Below are positions 39,754 to 49,291 of a stretch of DNA of 64,000 bases, in pieces. Origin of the DNA: Polyangiaceae bacterium (lineage in GTDB: Bacteria > Myxococcota_A > Polyangia > Polyangiales > Polyangiaceae); the NCBI GenBank assembly GCA_020849655.1, contig JADLFU010000011.1, forward strand, positions 1 to 64,000, in the 5' to 3' direction. The notes below the pieces were generated by a model. That model was not told the origin of the DNA, ran no database searches, and saw only the letters and a list, made by a program, of their open reading frames with translations. Every line of letters starts with the position of its first letter. Position 1 is the first letter of the stretch. Made by a program: the position numbers and the translations under genes.

Positions 39754-41943
39754 GTGAGGGCCCCGAAGTACGACGGCGCCGCCGTGTCACGCGCCCTCGC
39801 CACGCTGCTCGCGCTCGCCGCGTGCCGCCCGGCCTGCGCCGGCGGCGACGCGCTGGGGACGCTGCCGCCGGAGCGCGACGCGGGCGCGGACGCCTACGCG
39901 GGCGTCGACGCCGCGGCGGACGCGAGCCTCGACGCGGAGGGTGGCGTCGACGCGGGCGGCCCGCCGTGCTCGACGGCGCTCGACTGCGACGACGGCCTCG
40001 CGTGTACCCGAGACGAGTGCGACCCCGTCTCGCGTCGCTGCGCGCGGACGCCCGACCACGCCCTCTGCTCCAACGGCGTGACGTGCGACGGCGTGGAGCG
40101 GTGCGATCTCGAGGTCGGCTGCCGCGCGGGGCCGCCCGTCACGTGCGACGACGGTGATCCCTGCTCCCTCGACGCCTGCGACGAGGCGACCCAGGCGTGC
40201 CTGCACGCGCCGCGCGACGCGGACGGCGACGGCGATCCAGACGCCCACTGCGTGCCCGAGAGCGCGCGCCCGGCCGACTGCGACGACAGTGATCCCCTCG
40301 TCTCGAGCAAGCGCGCCGAGGTGTGCGGGAACGGCCGCGACGACGACTGCGACGGCGAGATCGACGAGGCGGACTGCGCCGCCCCCGCGCACGAGGACTG
40401 CCTCGATCCGCTGATCATCGCCGGCGAGGGGAGCTTCCCGGTGTCGCTCGTCGGGGCGAAGCTCGATCTCGGCGCGAGCTGCGTGCCCACGGGCGCGTCC
40501 GTGCGCGACGCGGTGCTCGCGATCACGATCCCGGACGGGCCGCCGCGCCGCGTGGACGTGCGCGCCATCGTCCCCGACGGCACGGCCGAGGTCGCGATCT
40601 TCGGCGTCTGCGGCCAGCCGTCGAGCGAGCTGTCCTGTAGCAAGTCGGGCGCCACCGGCAAGGGCGCGCAGGTGGCGCACGCGCGCGCGTGGAGCGTGTC
40701 TCCGGGCGTCTTGCCGGTCGCGATCTACGGCGACGCCGACACGACCGCGGTCGTCGACGTCCGGTTCTCCGACGCGGGCGCGCCCCCGACGAACGAGACG
40801 TGCGGCGCGGCGGCGCCGCTCACGCCGGGCGTGGAGCACGTGGCGCCGCTCATCGGCGCGGCCGCCGATCTCCCCACCGCGTGCGCCGGCAGCGGAGGCG
40901 AGCTCGTGTACCGCCTGGAGCTCGACGCGCCGCACGACGTCCGCGTGTTCGCGTCCACCGTCGACGGCCTCGGCAGCGCCCAGCTCTCGCTGCGCACGGA
41001 GCCCTGCGGCGTGGCCGCGGGCGAGCTCGCGTGCTTCACGGGGAACCCGGTCTCGGCGTTCGCGCGCGGCGTCGGGCCGGGCCCCGTGTGGGTCTCCGTC
41101 CGCGCGACCGCGCCGACCGACGTCTCGCTGCTCGCCACCCTCGAGCCGCCGACGAAGCCTCCCGCGGACGAGCGCTGCGACACCGCGCCGCCGCTGCCGC
41201 CGAGCGGGGAGCTGCTCGTGCAGCTGGCCGATCACACCGACGATCACACGGCGTGCGGCCCGGGCCTCGTCGACGCCGCGTACGCGCTCGAGCTCACGGA
41301 GACCTCGGACGTGCTCGGTGTGCTCCGCGTCTCCCAGACGGACTACGGCGCGCTGTCGTTCGCGCGCGCGCCGTGCGCCACGAAGGACGATCTGCTCGCC
41401 TGCACCTACGCGGCGTCCTCGCCGATGCGCGTCGCCTCGTACGGCGTCCCGAAGGGCAGCTACCGCTACGTCGTCGAGCTCGCGGACGGCGCGCCCGCCA
41501 CGCTGCTGTCCGCCGTCCGCCCCGCGGTCGCGCCGACGTTCGTGCCGCTCGCCGACACCTGCGACGCGCCGATGCTCATCCCCCCGACCGGGGGGCGCTT
41601 CCTCGGCAACACGAGCAACGCCTTCGCGCAGTACTCGGCCGGCTGCGATCAGGGCGGGACGGGCCCGTTCGGCGCGCCCGAGCAGATGTTTCGCCTCGAG
41701 CTCCCCGAGAAGCGCCGCGTGCTCTTCGACACCTCCGGCAGCTCGTTCGCGACGATCCTCGACGTCCGCAAGGGGCCGAGCTGCCCGGGGACGGAGCTCC
41801 AGAACGGCTGCGCCGCCGGCTACCTCTCGCAGCGCAGCTTCGTCGACCTGACGCTGTCGGCCGGCACCTACTTCGTGCAGCTCGACGGCTTCGCGCTGCA
41901 GTCCGGGGCGTACGAGCTCTCCGTGTGGGTGCTGCCTCCCTGA
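39754..41943 (+). CDS. Secreted lipoprotein with MopE-like metal-binding region
   Basis: A 729-residue protein. GTG 39754 gives [24 protein letters not shown]; an alternative GTG 39784 would give a shorter signal with the same lipobox Cys. Residues about 65-210 are Cys/Asp-rich, ending with [18 protein letters not shown], the MopE-type putative metal-binding motif (PF11617-like). The following 500 residues contain three or more repeats of about 130 residues that begin with a C-x-A-P-L-type strand (CGAAAPL, CDTAPPL, CDAPMLI) and are beta-rich, like pre-peptidase or jelly-roll domains. It is probably a surface or matrix protein that may bind Ca or Cu. Start codon uncertain. Confidence 0.8.
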   Translation: MRAPKYDGAAVSRALATLLALAACRPACAGGDALGTLPPERDAGADAYAGVDAAADASLDAEGGVDAGGPPCSTALDCDDGLACTRDECDPVSRRCARTPDHALCSNGVTCDGVERCDLEVGCRAGPPVTCDDGDPCSLDACDEATQACLHAPRDADGDGDPDAHCVPESARPADCDDSDPLVSSKRAEVCGNGRDDDCDGEIDEADCAAPAHEDCLDPLIIAGEGSFPVSLVGAKLDLGASCVPTGASVRDAVLAITIPDGPPRRVDVRAIVPDGTAEVAIFGVCGQPSSELSCSKSGATGKGAQVAHARAWSVSPGVLPVAIYGDADTTAVVDVRFSDAGAPPTNETCGAAAPLTPGVEHVAPLIGAAADLPTACAGSGGELVYRLELDAPHDVRVFASTVDGLGSAQLSLRTEPCGVAAGELACFTGNPVSAFARGVGPGPVWVSVRATAPTDVSLLATLEPPTKPPADERCDTAPPLPPSGELLVQLADHTDDHTACGPGLVDAAYALELTETSDVLGVLRVSQTDYGALSFARAPCATKDDLLACTYAASSPMRVASYGVPKGSYRYVVELADGAPATLLSAVRPAVAPTFVPLADTCDAPMLIPPTGGRFLGNTSNAFAQYSAGCDQGGTGPFGAPEQMFRLELPEKRRVLFDTSGSSFATILDVRKGPSCPGTELQNGCAAGYLSQRSFVDLTLSAGTYFVQLDGFALQSGAYELSVWVLPP

Positions 41944-41950
41944 CCGGTCG

Positions 41951-43618
41951 CTACGGCGTGGGCGGGTAGGGGGGGCCGAGCGTCATCGACGCGACGTCCT
42001 TCGTCGTGACGAGCGGGGTCTTCTTCGCCTTGTCGCCGTAGATGGGCACGGCGGTGCACGTGTAGCCGCAGGTCGCCCTCTTCACGTAGACGTCGGCCGC
42101 GATCCACACCGCCTTCTGGCAGTCGGAGGGCTGGAACGTCACGACGTTGTCGTACCCCGACGGCTTCAGCTGGCCGCCCTCCCGCACCGAGCCGAGCTGC
42201 GCGATGGGCGCGCCGTTGCAGTGGAGCGTCAGCGAGGGGTGAGTTGGCAAAGTCTTGGTGCACTCACCAAAATAGTGCACGGCGACGCGGATCCACGCGC
42301 CGTCCGGCAGCTCGTCGAAGTTGACGTTCTCCGGCGCGCAGAACGACGGGTGCGACGGATCGGTCTGGGCCGCGTCGCAGCTGTGGTTGTCGAGGTCGAG
42401 CCGCGGGTTGTGGCAGCCCTTCTTCTGCGCCTTCCAGGCGTCGCCGGTGCCCCGCGGCGCGAAGTAGCACGAGTTCTTCGCCGGGTCGGGGTAGAGCGTC
42501 CAGTTGCGTGGCGAGGCGGTGTCGGAGAACCAGCTGGGCCCCGGGGCGGGATCGCCCGGCCCCGTCTGATCGTCGTAGCTGTCGATGGTGCAATTGCCGA
42601 AGTAACAGTCGTCTCCGCCGCCGGTGAACACCCACGGCGTCAGCGCGCCGGGCCGGTGCACGTGCAGGTCGAGGTCGGGGCCCTTCGCCGAGGTCGGGGT
42701 CGATCCCTCGACGCCGACGTTGTCCCACGCGAGCTCGACCCGCAGGCCCTCTCCGGCGACGTACACCTTGTAGTTGCACGTCTCGGCGACGCCGCCGACG
42801 GACTTCGTGTACGAGACCTCGTACTCGCCCGACTGGAGCGGCTGGAAGCTCGCGGCGTTGCTCCCGGGCGAGCTGACGGCCGGGCAGGTCTGCACGCCCG
42901 CCGGGCACTTGACCTCGTACTTCTCCGAGCCCGGATCGGCGTTGGTGGTGTACCCGGCCGTGCCCTTCGAGAGCTGCACCGTCGCGAAGGGGACGGCCTC
43001 GAGGTCCTTGCAGACGCCCGCGCCGCCGACGCACGCGTCGGGGCCGAGCCCCTGCTTGCCGCCGCTGCACGCGTTCCACTCACCGACCTCCTGACACCGC
43101 ATGAAGCCGTCGCGGCAAGTGCCAGTCCCGCGGAGCGCAGGGTCTCCCTTGAAGCACCAGTGGGAGGTGCCGGGCGTGCAGGGGCAGCCCTCATCCACCA
43201 CGCCGTCGCAGTCGTCGTCGAGCCCGAGGTGAGCCTCGTCGCACAGCTCCGTCGCGCCGCACGTCGTGGCGACGGCGCCGCAGAGCGGCTTGACCGCGCC
43301 CCCCGCGCCCGCGCTCGCCCCGCCCTGGGCCGCAGCCCCCGAGGCTCCTCCGCCGCTGAACGGATCTCCGCCCTCTCCCCCCTGCGCCGTGCCCCCCTGG
43401 GCGCCGCCCACGCCTCCGCCTTGCGCCGCGCCGGCCGCCTGGGCGCCGGCCGCGCTGGTGCCACCGCTCGACACCGCTGCGCCCGAGCCCGCCGCCGCCG
43501 CGTCGCCGTCGAAGGACGTGCCGCCGGAGCCGCATGCCTGCGCGGCGGGGACGGCGACGAGGGCGGCGAGCAGGGCCAGGGTGTGCCGCGCCCGCGCGGC
43601 ATCCGACGAGGCCCTCAT
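41951..43618 (-). CDS. Cys-rich lipoprotein, paralogue of the next gene
   Basis: A 555-residue protein from ATG 43618 with a signal peptide ending in VPAAQAC, a Gly/Ala/Gln-rich linker to about 110, then LGLDDDCDGVVDEGC (MopE-like motif) and the shared domain: GLRVELAWDNVGVEG, PDLDLHVHRPGA, DDCYFGNC, NPRLDLDNHSCD, FCAPENVNF. The same blocks occur in the protein encoded 4 bp upstream in the operon (43623-45896). It is probably exported and disulfide-bonded. Function unknown; the DLDLHVHR block is a candidate divalent-metal site (inference). Confidence 0.8.
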   Translation of the reverse strand: MRASSDAARARHTLALLAALVAVPAAQACGSGGTSFDGDAAAAGSGAAVSSGGTSAAGAQAAGAAQGGGVGGAQGGTAQGGEGGDPFSGGGASGAAAQGGASAGAGGAVKPLCGAVATTCGATELCDEAHLGLDDDCDGVVDEGCPCTPGTSHWCFKGDPALRGTGTCRDGFMRCQEVGEWNACSGGKQGLGPDACVGGAGVCKDLEAVPFATVQLSKGTAGYTTNADPGSEKYEVKCPAGVQTCPAVSSPGSNAASFQPLQSGEYEVSYTKSVGGVAETCNYKVYVAGEGLRVELAWDNVGVEGSTPTSAKGPDLDLHVHRPGALTPWVFTGGGDDCYFGNCTIDSYDDQTGPGDPAPGPSWFSDTASPRNWTLYPDPAKNSCYFAPRGTGDAWKAQKKGCHNPRLDLDNHSCDAAQTDPSHPSFCAPENVNFDELPDGAWIRVAVHYFGECTKTLPTHPSLTLHCNGAPIAQLGSVREGGQLKPSGYDNVVTFQPSDCQKAVWIAADVYVKRATCGYTCTAVPIYGDKAKKTPLVTTKDVASMTLGPPYPPTP

Positions 43619-43622
43619 CGCG

Positions 43623-45896
43623 TCAGTTGGCGCACATGTCGCTGGCGGCCGTGGGGTAGCTCCCGTCGGCCTTGAACAGCCAGTTGGTGGGCGCCGTCCC
43701 CGGGTTGAAGCTCGCGCCGCCGTTGTCCCGCGGGCCGTTGTTCACGCAGATGAACTGCGAGCCGTTCGACTTCTGGTGCCAGGAGTCCTTGTTCCACTTG
43801 GAGGCGGCCTCGGAGGGCTCGATCGCGCACGGATCCTTCGGGTCGCCCTTCCAGTTGACGACGCCGACCTGCCACATCGAGCCGTAGTCGCGCTGGCCCT
43901 CCGTCCAGAGCTGCGGATACTGGTCGGGCTTGCTCATCAGCGCCGCGGGGTCGTAGCCGAAGTAGTACTTCAGCTCGCCGTCGCAGTAGACGTTGACGCG
44001 GGGCCGGGCGGGCTTCGCGTTCGCCGCGCCGTTCGAGCCCTGCACGCAGTTGTAACACTGCACGCCGATCGCGAACCTGTCGCCGGACTTCAGCACCTGC
44101 CCGTCGAGGTTGATGTTCTCGGGGCCGCAGAAATTGTGGTAGTTCTCGCCCACCTGCCCCGGGTCTTGCTCGGGCGCGTTCGGGTCGGCGATGGCCGGAT
44201 CGCAGTCCAGGTTGTCGCGGTCGAGGCGCGGGCTCGCGCACGGGCGGGTGGAGAAGCGGCGGGAGCCCCAGCCGTGGCAGACGCCCGTGTTGCCGGGCTC
44301 GTTCGTGATCTCGTTCGAGTACCAGCCGGGGGTCGCGTTCACGCCGGATTTGGTGCGGTTGCCGCACGCGGAGTTCGGCGAGTAGTAGCAGTCGTCCGAG
44401 TTCGGCGCGACGCCGGCCGCGTCGAACCAGCCGTGCTTCCCGTTCCCGCTCGGGTTGCCCTGCAGGCGCGCGACGTGCAAGTCGACGTCGTTGTCGGTCT
44501 GGGGCGAGCCGGCGTTGCCCGACCAGCCGACCTCGGGCCAGCAGAGCTCGACGCGGAGGCCCGGCGCGCGCACCTTGACGAGCTGCGTGCACTGCCCCTC
44601 CTTGTCCTGCTTCGTCAGCGGATCCTTGTAGGTGAACTTACCGGTGACGTAGTAGTCGCCCGAGAGCGAGAACGCCGGGTAGAGCTTCGCGGGGGTGGTG
44701 CCGCCCTGCGCGACGTAGCCCTGGCGGGTGCCGGCGGGCTTCGTCGGATCCGGCTGGCCCTTGTCCGGGATCTGCGGCAAGAGGTTCGTCTCGGTGCCGA
44801 GGTGGGTCGTCGCGAAGTCGCCCGTGGTGTCCTTCGTGGGGAACAGCGCGAACGTCGGGTGCGGCAGGATGTCGTCGCACGGGCCGCCGACGACCGTCCA
44901 GCGCCAGTTCGTCACGTTGCCGGCGACCTTCGGGTCGAGGATCTTCGGGTCGAACCACGTGGCGCCGTCGATGCCGTCGATGGACTTGGGATCGTTCGGC
45001 TGGGCCGAGAACTGGCCGACGTTCTTCGGGTCGGGGAAGGGCGTCGTGTAGATCGGGCCGGTCGGGCAGAGGAGCGGATCCTGCGGGATGCACTCGCAGC
45101 CCTCGGCGGGGTTCTTCTCGAGGCCGTCGCAGTCGCGATCGCCGGGCGTGCAGACCTCGGCGTCGGGCTTGACGGTGCCGATGCAGTAGCCCGACCACGC
45201 CTTGCCGAACTCGCCCGCGGTGCAGGCGACCTTGCCCGGCTGCTTGCAGATGCCGACGGGCAGCTTCGTCTGCGGATCGACCCGCGTCGAAGGCACGGAG
45301 TAGCAGTCCTTCGTGGCGCCCGCGCCCGGGCAGTCGCAGCCCTCGTCGACGAGGCCGTCGCCGTCGTCGTCGAAGCCGTTGCCGCTGGTGCCCTCGGGGA
45401 TGCCCGTCCAGCCCGGCGGGAGCTTCGTCGCGTCGCACTCGTTGTCGACCGCGGGGCGCGGCTTGCCCTGGATGGGGCCGGGGGTGCCGGGGGTCTTCAC
45501 GCACGCGCCGCCGGCGCCGCCCGTCGAGGTGCCGCCCGTGTTCGCGCCGCCCTTCCCCGACGCGCCGCCGCTCGCGCTGCTGCCGGCCTTGCCGCCGTTG
45601 CCGCCCGACGTGCCGCCGCCGGTGGACCCGCCCGACCCGCCGCAGTTCGCGAAGGCGCAGCCGCCCGCGCTCGCGCCCGTCCCGCCGCCCGCCGCGGCCT
45701 TCCCGCCGGTGTTCGAGCCGCCGCCGGTGCCGGTACCAGCCTTGCCGCCCCCGCCTGGGTTCGAGCCGCCGGGGCTGGTCACCTCGCCGTCGCTGCCGCC
45801 GCAGGCCGCGACCGACGCGAGCGCCGCCGTCAGGAGGGTGAGGATGCTGGCGCCTCGGCGCGCGCTTCGGGCAACGGGGGAGAGGGGCATGGTCAT
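43623..45896 (-). CDS. Large Cys-rich lipoprotein, paralogue of the gene above
   Basis: A 757-residue protein from ATG 45896 with a strong Shine-Dalgarno site. The signal ends AALASVAAC; the linker is Gly/Thr/Ser/Lys-rich with tandem GGTS/GGA units to about 150. Then come DDDGDGLVDEGCDCPGAG (MopE-like), a 250-residue region with further Cys, and the domain shared with the 41951-43618 protein (GLRVELCWPEVGW, DNDVDLHVARLQG, DDCYYSPNSACG, SPRLDRDNLDCD, FCGPENINL). It is first in a two-gene operon. Probably secreted to the outer surface; function unknown. Confidence 0.82.
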   Translation of the reverse strand: MTMPLSPVARSARRGASILTLLTAALASVAACGGSDGEVTSPGGSNPGGGGKAGTGTGGGSNTGGKAAAGGGTGASAGGCAFANCGGSGGSTGGGTSGGNGGKAGSSASGGASGKGGANTGGTSTGGAGGACVKTPGTPGPIQGKPRPAVDNECDATKLPPGWTGIPEGTSGNGFDDDGDGLVDEGCDCPGAGATKDCYSVPSTRVDPQTKLPVGICKQPGKVACTAGEFGKAWSGYCIGTVKPDAEVCTPGDRDCDGLEKNPAEGCECIPQDPLLCPTGPIYTTPFPDPKNVGQFSAQPNDPKSIDGIDGATWFDPKILDPKVAGNVTNWRWTVVGGPCDDILPHPTFALFPTKDTTGDFATTHLGTETNLLPQIPDKGQPDPTKPAGTRQGYVAQGGTTPAKLYPAFSLSGDYYVTGKFTYKDPLTKQDKEGQCTQLVKVRAPGLRVELCWPEVGWSGNAGSPQTDNDVDLHVARLQGNPSGNGKHGWFDAAGVAPNSDDCYYSPNSACGNRTKSGVNATPGWYSNEITNEPGNTGVCHGWGSRRFSTRPCASPRLDRDNLDCDPAIADPNAPEQDPGQVGENYHNFCGPENINLDGQVLKSGDRFAIGVQCYNCVQGSNGAANAKPARPRVNVYCDGELKYYFGYDPAALMSKPDQYPQLWTEGQRDYGSMWQVGVVNWKGDPKDPCAIEPSEAASKWNKDSWHQKSNGSQFICVNNGPRDNGGASFNPGTAPTNWLFKADGSYPTAASDMCAN

Positions 45897-45904
45897 GAGC
45901 AAAG

Positions 45905-45911
45905 CTCCTTT
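45905..45911 (-). promoter_or_regulatory. Shine-Dalgarno site of the 45896 lipoprotein
   Basis: AAAGGAG on the minus strand is eight bases before ATG 45896, which decides the start between two nearby ATGs. Confidence 0.7.
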
Positions 45912-46065
45912 CGGGCGGGGAGGGGAATAGCGCCTCGCGCGCACAGCGTACGCGACGAGGGCCTGGGTCCGCAACCGTCGCGGGCCCGAGCGCGAGCATT
46001 CTGCCTCCCGATGCGCGGCGGTGATGGAGCTTGCAGAGCGCTTGTCGGGGGGATAGTGCGCGCGG

Positions 46066-46998
46066 ATGAGGAGCCACTTCAGGTTCATCGGCACCGTCTT
46101 GACCACGCTCACGGCGCTCGCCTGCGCGTCCGGCGCGGCCTCCAGCGACGATGACGGGAGCGCGGCCGACGGCAGCGCAGGGACGTCGCAGGCAGGCGCG
46201 AGCGCGGCGGGGACCAGCGCGGCAGGCAACGGCGCAGGCGGCGCGACGGCGGGGCACAAGCCCGGCGAGGGCGGCGCCTCTGCGGCGGGGGCGCCCGCGG
46301 GCGGGGCGTCTGCCGCCGGCGCGCAGCTGGCGGGCAAGGCGGGGGCGTCGGCGGGAGGCTCTCCGTCCGGCGGCACGTCCGCGGCCGGGGCCTCGGGCGC
46401 CTCCGCGGGCAAGGCCTCCGCGGGCTCGTCGTCGGGGGGCACCTCCGGCGGCGATCCGTTCGGGGGCGGCGGCAGCGCGGGAACACCTGGCGGGGGCGCC
46501 TCCGCGGGGGGAGACCCGTCCGGTGGCGGTGGGAGCGCGGGAGCGTCGGGCGGCGCGGGGCCGTGTGGCTCGCTGTGCAAGGTCGGCGGCCCGAAGGACG
46601 CGTCGTGTGATCCGTGCGTCGCCAAGGTCTGCGCCGCCGAGCCGTCGTGCTGCTCGACGGAGTGGAACGCGTATTGCGCAGGCCGCGCCGCCGAGGAGTG
46701 CGGGCCGTCGGCGGGCTGCCTCTCGCCCGAGGACTCGTGCGTCGAGGCCCAGGGGTTCTCGGCGACGTCGAGCAGTGCGTGCGAGGCGTGCGTCCAGACC
46801 GACTGCGCCGTGCCGTACGACTACATCTCGGGGAGCCTGTCGTGCGGCTCCTACTCGGGCGACTGCAACGATCTGTGCGTGAGCGACGCGTGCTTCTGCG
46901 CGTGCATGGTGCCGAGCACGCCGACGACCCAGTGCGACTTCGCGTACTCCGACCTCTACCTGTGCATCGCCAGCAACTGCGCGGCAGAGTGCAACTGA
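46066..46998 (+). CDS. Lipoprotein with Gly/Ala/Ser linker and Cys-rich C-terminus
   Basis: A 310-residue protein from ATG 46066. Signal MRSHFRFIGTVLTTLTALAC gives a lipobox Cys20. A 130-residue Gly/Ala/Ser linker leads to a C-terminal 140 residues with about 22 Cys (for example CDPCVAKVC, PSCCSTEWNAYC, CEACVQTDCAV, CFCACMV). Disulfide-rich small domains of this kind are frequent in myxobacterial surface lipoproteins. No enzyme motif. It is divergent from the paralogue pair. Confidence 0.82.
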   Translation: MRSHFRFIGTVLTTLTALACASGAASSDDDGSAADGSAGTSQAGASAAGTSAAGNGAGGATAGHKPGEGGASAAGAPAGGASAAGAQLAGKAGASAGGSPSGGTSAAGASGASAGKASAGSSSGGTSGGDPFGGGGSAGTPGGGASAGGDPSGGGGSAGASGGAGPCGSLCKVGGPKDASCDPCVAKVCAAEPSCCSTEWNAYCAGRAAEECGPSAGCLSPEDSCVEAQGFSATSSSACEACVQTDCAVPYDYISGSLSCGSYSGDCNDLCVSDACFCACMVPSTPTTQCDFAYSDLYLCIASNCAAECN

Positions 46999-47034
46999 TC
47001 CGCGTCTGGGCGAAGCGGCGCCGGCGGACGCAGG

Positions 47035-47547
47035 TTACTGCGTGCGCTTGATGATGTGAAACCCGAAGGGCGTCTCGACCACCAGGCTGATCTCGCCCTC
47101 CTTCAGCGCGAACGCGGCGTCGGCGAAGGCCTTGTCGAGATCCTCGCGGCGGACCTTCCCCGTGGAGCCGAGGCGCTCGATGGCCGCGGGGTCGTCGCTG
47201 TGCTTCTTCACCATCCCGGTGAACGTGTCGCCGTCGGCGCCGACCAGCGCCATGCGGAGATCGTCGGCGAGCTTCTTCGCCTCGGTCTTCGAGCGCTTGA
47301 CGCCCGGCTGCGCGCGCTTCGCGCCGCGGTACGCGATGAGGATGTGCTGCGCCACGATCGTGGTGGGCGGCGCCGCGGGCGCGCTCGCGGACGCCGTGGC
47401 GAACGGGCTCTCGGCGACCGGGCGCACAGGCTCGGCGGTCTTCTGCGGGGCGGGCTCGACCTTCGGCGGATCCTTGCAGGCGGCGAGCAGCGCGAGCAGG
47501 GCGAACTGGGGGATCAGGCGGCGAATCGTCACTCGTTGGGTCTCCAT
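47035..47547 (-). CDS. Parvulin-type peptidyl-prolyl isomerase lipoprotein
   Basis: A 170-residue exported protein. Signal ending LALLAACKD gives a lipobox Cys. After a Pro/Ala/Glu-rich linker the rotamase domain spans about 65-170: VAQHILIAYRG, a long helix with TEAKKLADDLRMAL, FTGMVKKHSDDPAA, and the final FALKEGEISLVVETPFGFHIIKR, all typical of PpiC/SurA parvulins. It helps proline isomerisation of envelope proteins. ATG 47547 overlaps the previous stop as TGATG, so it is coupled to the lipoprotein upstream. Confidence 0.9.
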   Translation of the reverse strand: METQRVTIRRLIPQFALLALLAACKDPPKVEPAPQKTAEPVRPVAESPFATASASAPAAPPTTIVAQHILIAYRGAKRAQPGVKRSKTEAKKLADDLRMALVGADGDTFTGMVKKHSDDPAAIERLGSTGKVRREDLDKAFADAAFALKEGEISLVVETPFGFHIIKRTQ

Positions 47548-48260
47548 CACATCGCTGGGCGCGCGACGGACGGCGGCCCGCCCGCGGCGATCTCGCGAGC
47601 CTGCGCGCCGCCGGGCTCGAGGTGCCAGGTGAGATCCTGGTGGCCGAGCGCGCCGGCGAACCTCAGCCCGAAGGACGTGCTGTTCGCGTCGATCGTGGGC
47701 GTGCCATCGTCGCGCTTCACGGGGAACGTCACGCGGAACGCCTGGCGCCAGATCGTCGTGTAAGGAAAGTAGGTCACCTCCGCGGCGCCGGGCTTGCGCA
47801 CGGCCTCGATGCGGAGCGGCGCCGTCTCGTTGCCGGTGCTGTCGACGAGGCGCAGCACCCACGCGCTCGAGCGCTTGGTCAGCTGGTTCCACCGGCGGTT
47901 GGGCCCGTGCAGCGTGACGTAGAACCGGTGCTCCGCGCGCGTCTCCCGCAGCGAGCGCTCGAGCAGGTCGCGGCGCTGGTCGACGGTGAGGCGGTAGTCG
48001 TCCGCGTAGCGCACCGAGTACGCCCAGCGAAAATCCCAGGACTCGAACGTCGTCGTCACCGTCAGCAGATCGTCGAGCTCGGCGAGCGCGACCAGCGAGC
48101 CCGAGCGCGTCCAGCGGCGCAGGATCTGGTCGTAGTCGAAGGGCACGTACTCGCGCGGGCCCTCGGCGAGCGTCACGCGCGGCGGCGCGCACGCGACGAG
48201 GGCCGCGGAGAGCAGCGAGATCGTGGCGAGGGCGCCCGCGAGGGACCGGAGCGTGGGCAT
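47547..48260 (-). CDS. Lipoprotein of unknown function coupled to the parvulin
   Basis: A 237-residue protein starting at ATG 48260. The signal ends SAALVAC, giving a lipobox Cys24. The mature part is a single domain rich in aromatic and basic residues (YVPFDYDQILRRWTRSG, WDFRWAYSVRYADDYRL, RRWNQLTKRSSAWVLRLVD, YFPYTTIWRQAFRVTFPV). Not recognised. Its stop overlaps the parvulin start, so the two may act on the same envelope substrates. Confidence 0.75.
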   Translation of the reverse strand: MPTLRSLAGALATISLLSAALVACAPPRVTLAEGPREYVPFDYDQILRRWTRSGSLVALAELDDLLTVTTTFESWDFRWAYSVRYADDYRLTVDQRRDLLERSLRETRAEHRFYVTLHGPNRRWNQLTKRSSAWVLRLVDSTGNETAPLRIEAVRKPGAAEVTYFPYTTIWRQAFRVTFPVKRDDGTPTIDANSTSFGLRFAGALGHQDLTWHLEPGGAQAREIAAGGPPSVARPAM

Positions 48261-48366
48261 GTCCGAGGCGCGGGGAGCATAGGCGGCGCGTCGGCCGGAC
48301 ACCAGCGGTTCCGGGCGCGTCCTCCCGCTTGCGGCCGCGCGCGCGACGGTGTCTGGGGCGCTCACG

Positions 48367-49239
48367 ATGGGCTCGACGAGGGCGCTCTTCGCGGTCGCCG
48401 TCGCGGCGCTCGCGTTCGCGTGGAGCGGGCCGCTCGCCCGGCTCGCGTCGCCCGCGCACCCGCTCGTGATCGCGGCCGGGAGGTGCGCGCTCGCGGCGCT
48501 CATGCTCGGCGCGCTCCGCCCTCGGGCGCTGCTGCGCGAGCTCTCGTCGGCGCCGCCCTTGGCGCTCGGGCTCGCGCTCGCGGCGGGCGCGCTGCTCGCG
48601 CTGCACTTCGGGTTCTTCCTCGTGGGGCTCTCGCGGACGAGCCTGCCGGCGGCCGTCACGCTGGTGTCGCTCGAGCCTGTGGCGGTCGTCTTGACGGCGT
48701 GGGCGTGGCACCGCGTGCGCCCCGCGCGCGGCGAGGCGCTCGGCGTCGCGCTGGCGACGGCGGGCGCGGTGATCGTCGCGCGGGGGGCGGGGGGCGGGCG
48801 GCACACGCTCGCGGGCGATCTGCTCGTCGTCGCGGCCGTCGCGCTCTACGGCCTCTACCTCGGCGCGGCCCGCGCGGCGGCGCGCGAGCTGTCGCCGCTC
48901 TCGTACGTCACGCTCGTGTACGCGCTCGCCGCGGCGGCGCTCGGCGTCGCGTGCCTCGCGGTGGACGCCAGCGTCTCGGCGGTGCCAGCGCGCTCGTGGG
49001 CGATGATCGGCCTGCTCGCGCTCGGCCCGACGCTCGTCGGGCACTCGCTCGTGCAGTGGGCGTCGCGCGCGGGCGTCTCGCCGTCGATCGTCGCGCTCGT
49101 GTCGCCGGGCGAGACGCTCGGCTCGCTCGTCATCGGCGCCGCCTGGCTCGGAGAGGCGCCCTCGGGCGCGGAGGCGCTCGGGGCGGCCGTCGCGCTGACG
49201 GGGGTCGTCGTGACCGCCCGGGGCGCGCGCGCGGGCTGA
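48367..49239 (+). CDS. EamA/DMT family transporter
   Basis: A 290-residue integral membrane protein with about ten hydrophobic segments arranged as two EamA repeats (second from about residue 150). The motifs typical of DMT exporters are present, such as LEPVAVVLTAWAWHR near the end of repeat 1 and SPGETLGSLVIGAAWLGE in repeat 2. It probably exports a small metabolite or amino acid. ATG 48367 is preferred over the GTG six codons upstream. It is divergent from the lipoprotein/parvulin pair. Confidence 0.88.
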   Translation: MGSTRALFAVAVAALAFAWSGPLARLASPAHPLVIAAGRCALAALMLGALRPRALLRELSSAPPLALGLALAAGALLALHFGFFLVGLSRTSLPAAVTLVSLEPVAVVLTAWAWHRVRPARGEALGVALATAGAVIVARGAGGGRHTLAGDLLVVAAVALYGLYLGAARAAARELSPLSYVTLVYALAAAALGVACLAVDASVSAVPARSWAMIGLLALGPTLVGHSLVQWASRAGVSPSIVALVSPGETLGSLVIGAAWLGEAPSGAEALGAAVALTGVVVTARGARAG

Positions 49240-49246
49240 TGACCCT

Positions 49247-49266
49247 CGGCGCTGGTTCGAGCGCCG
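49247..49266. terminator. Hairpin between convergent genes
   Basis: CGGCGCT (49247-49253) pairs perfectly with AGCGCCG (49260-49266) over a six-base loop, between the DMT gene and the convergent sulfatase-like gene. No U-tract on either side; possibly a bidirectional or Rho-aided stop. Confidence 0.4.
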
Positions 49267-49291
49267 CGGGCACGCCTCGGGACGCTCATGC

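Noticed and set aside
40020-40380. EF-hand calcium domains in the 39754 protein
   Set aside because: The Asp-rich strings lack the 12-residue EF loop pattern; the MopE-type Cys/Asp motif fits better.
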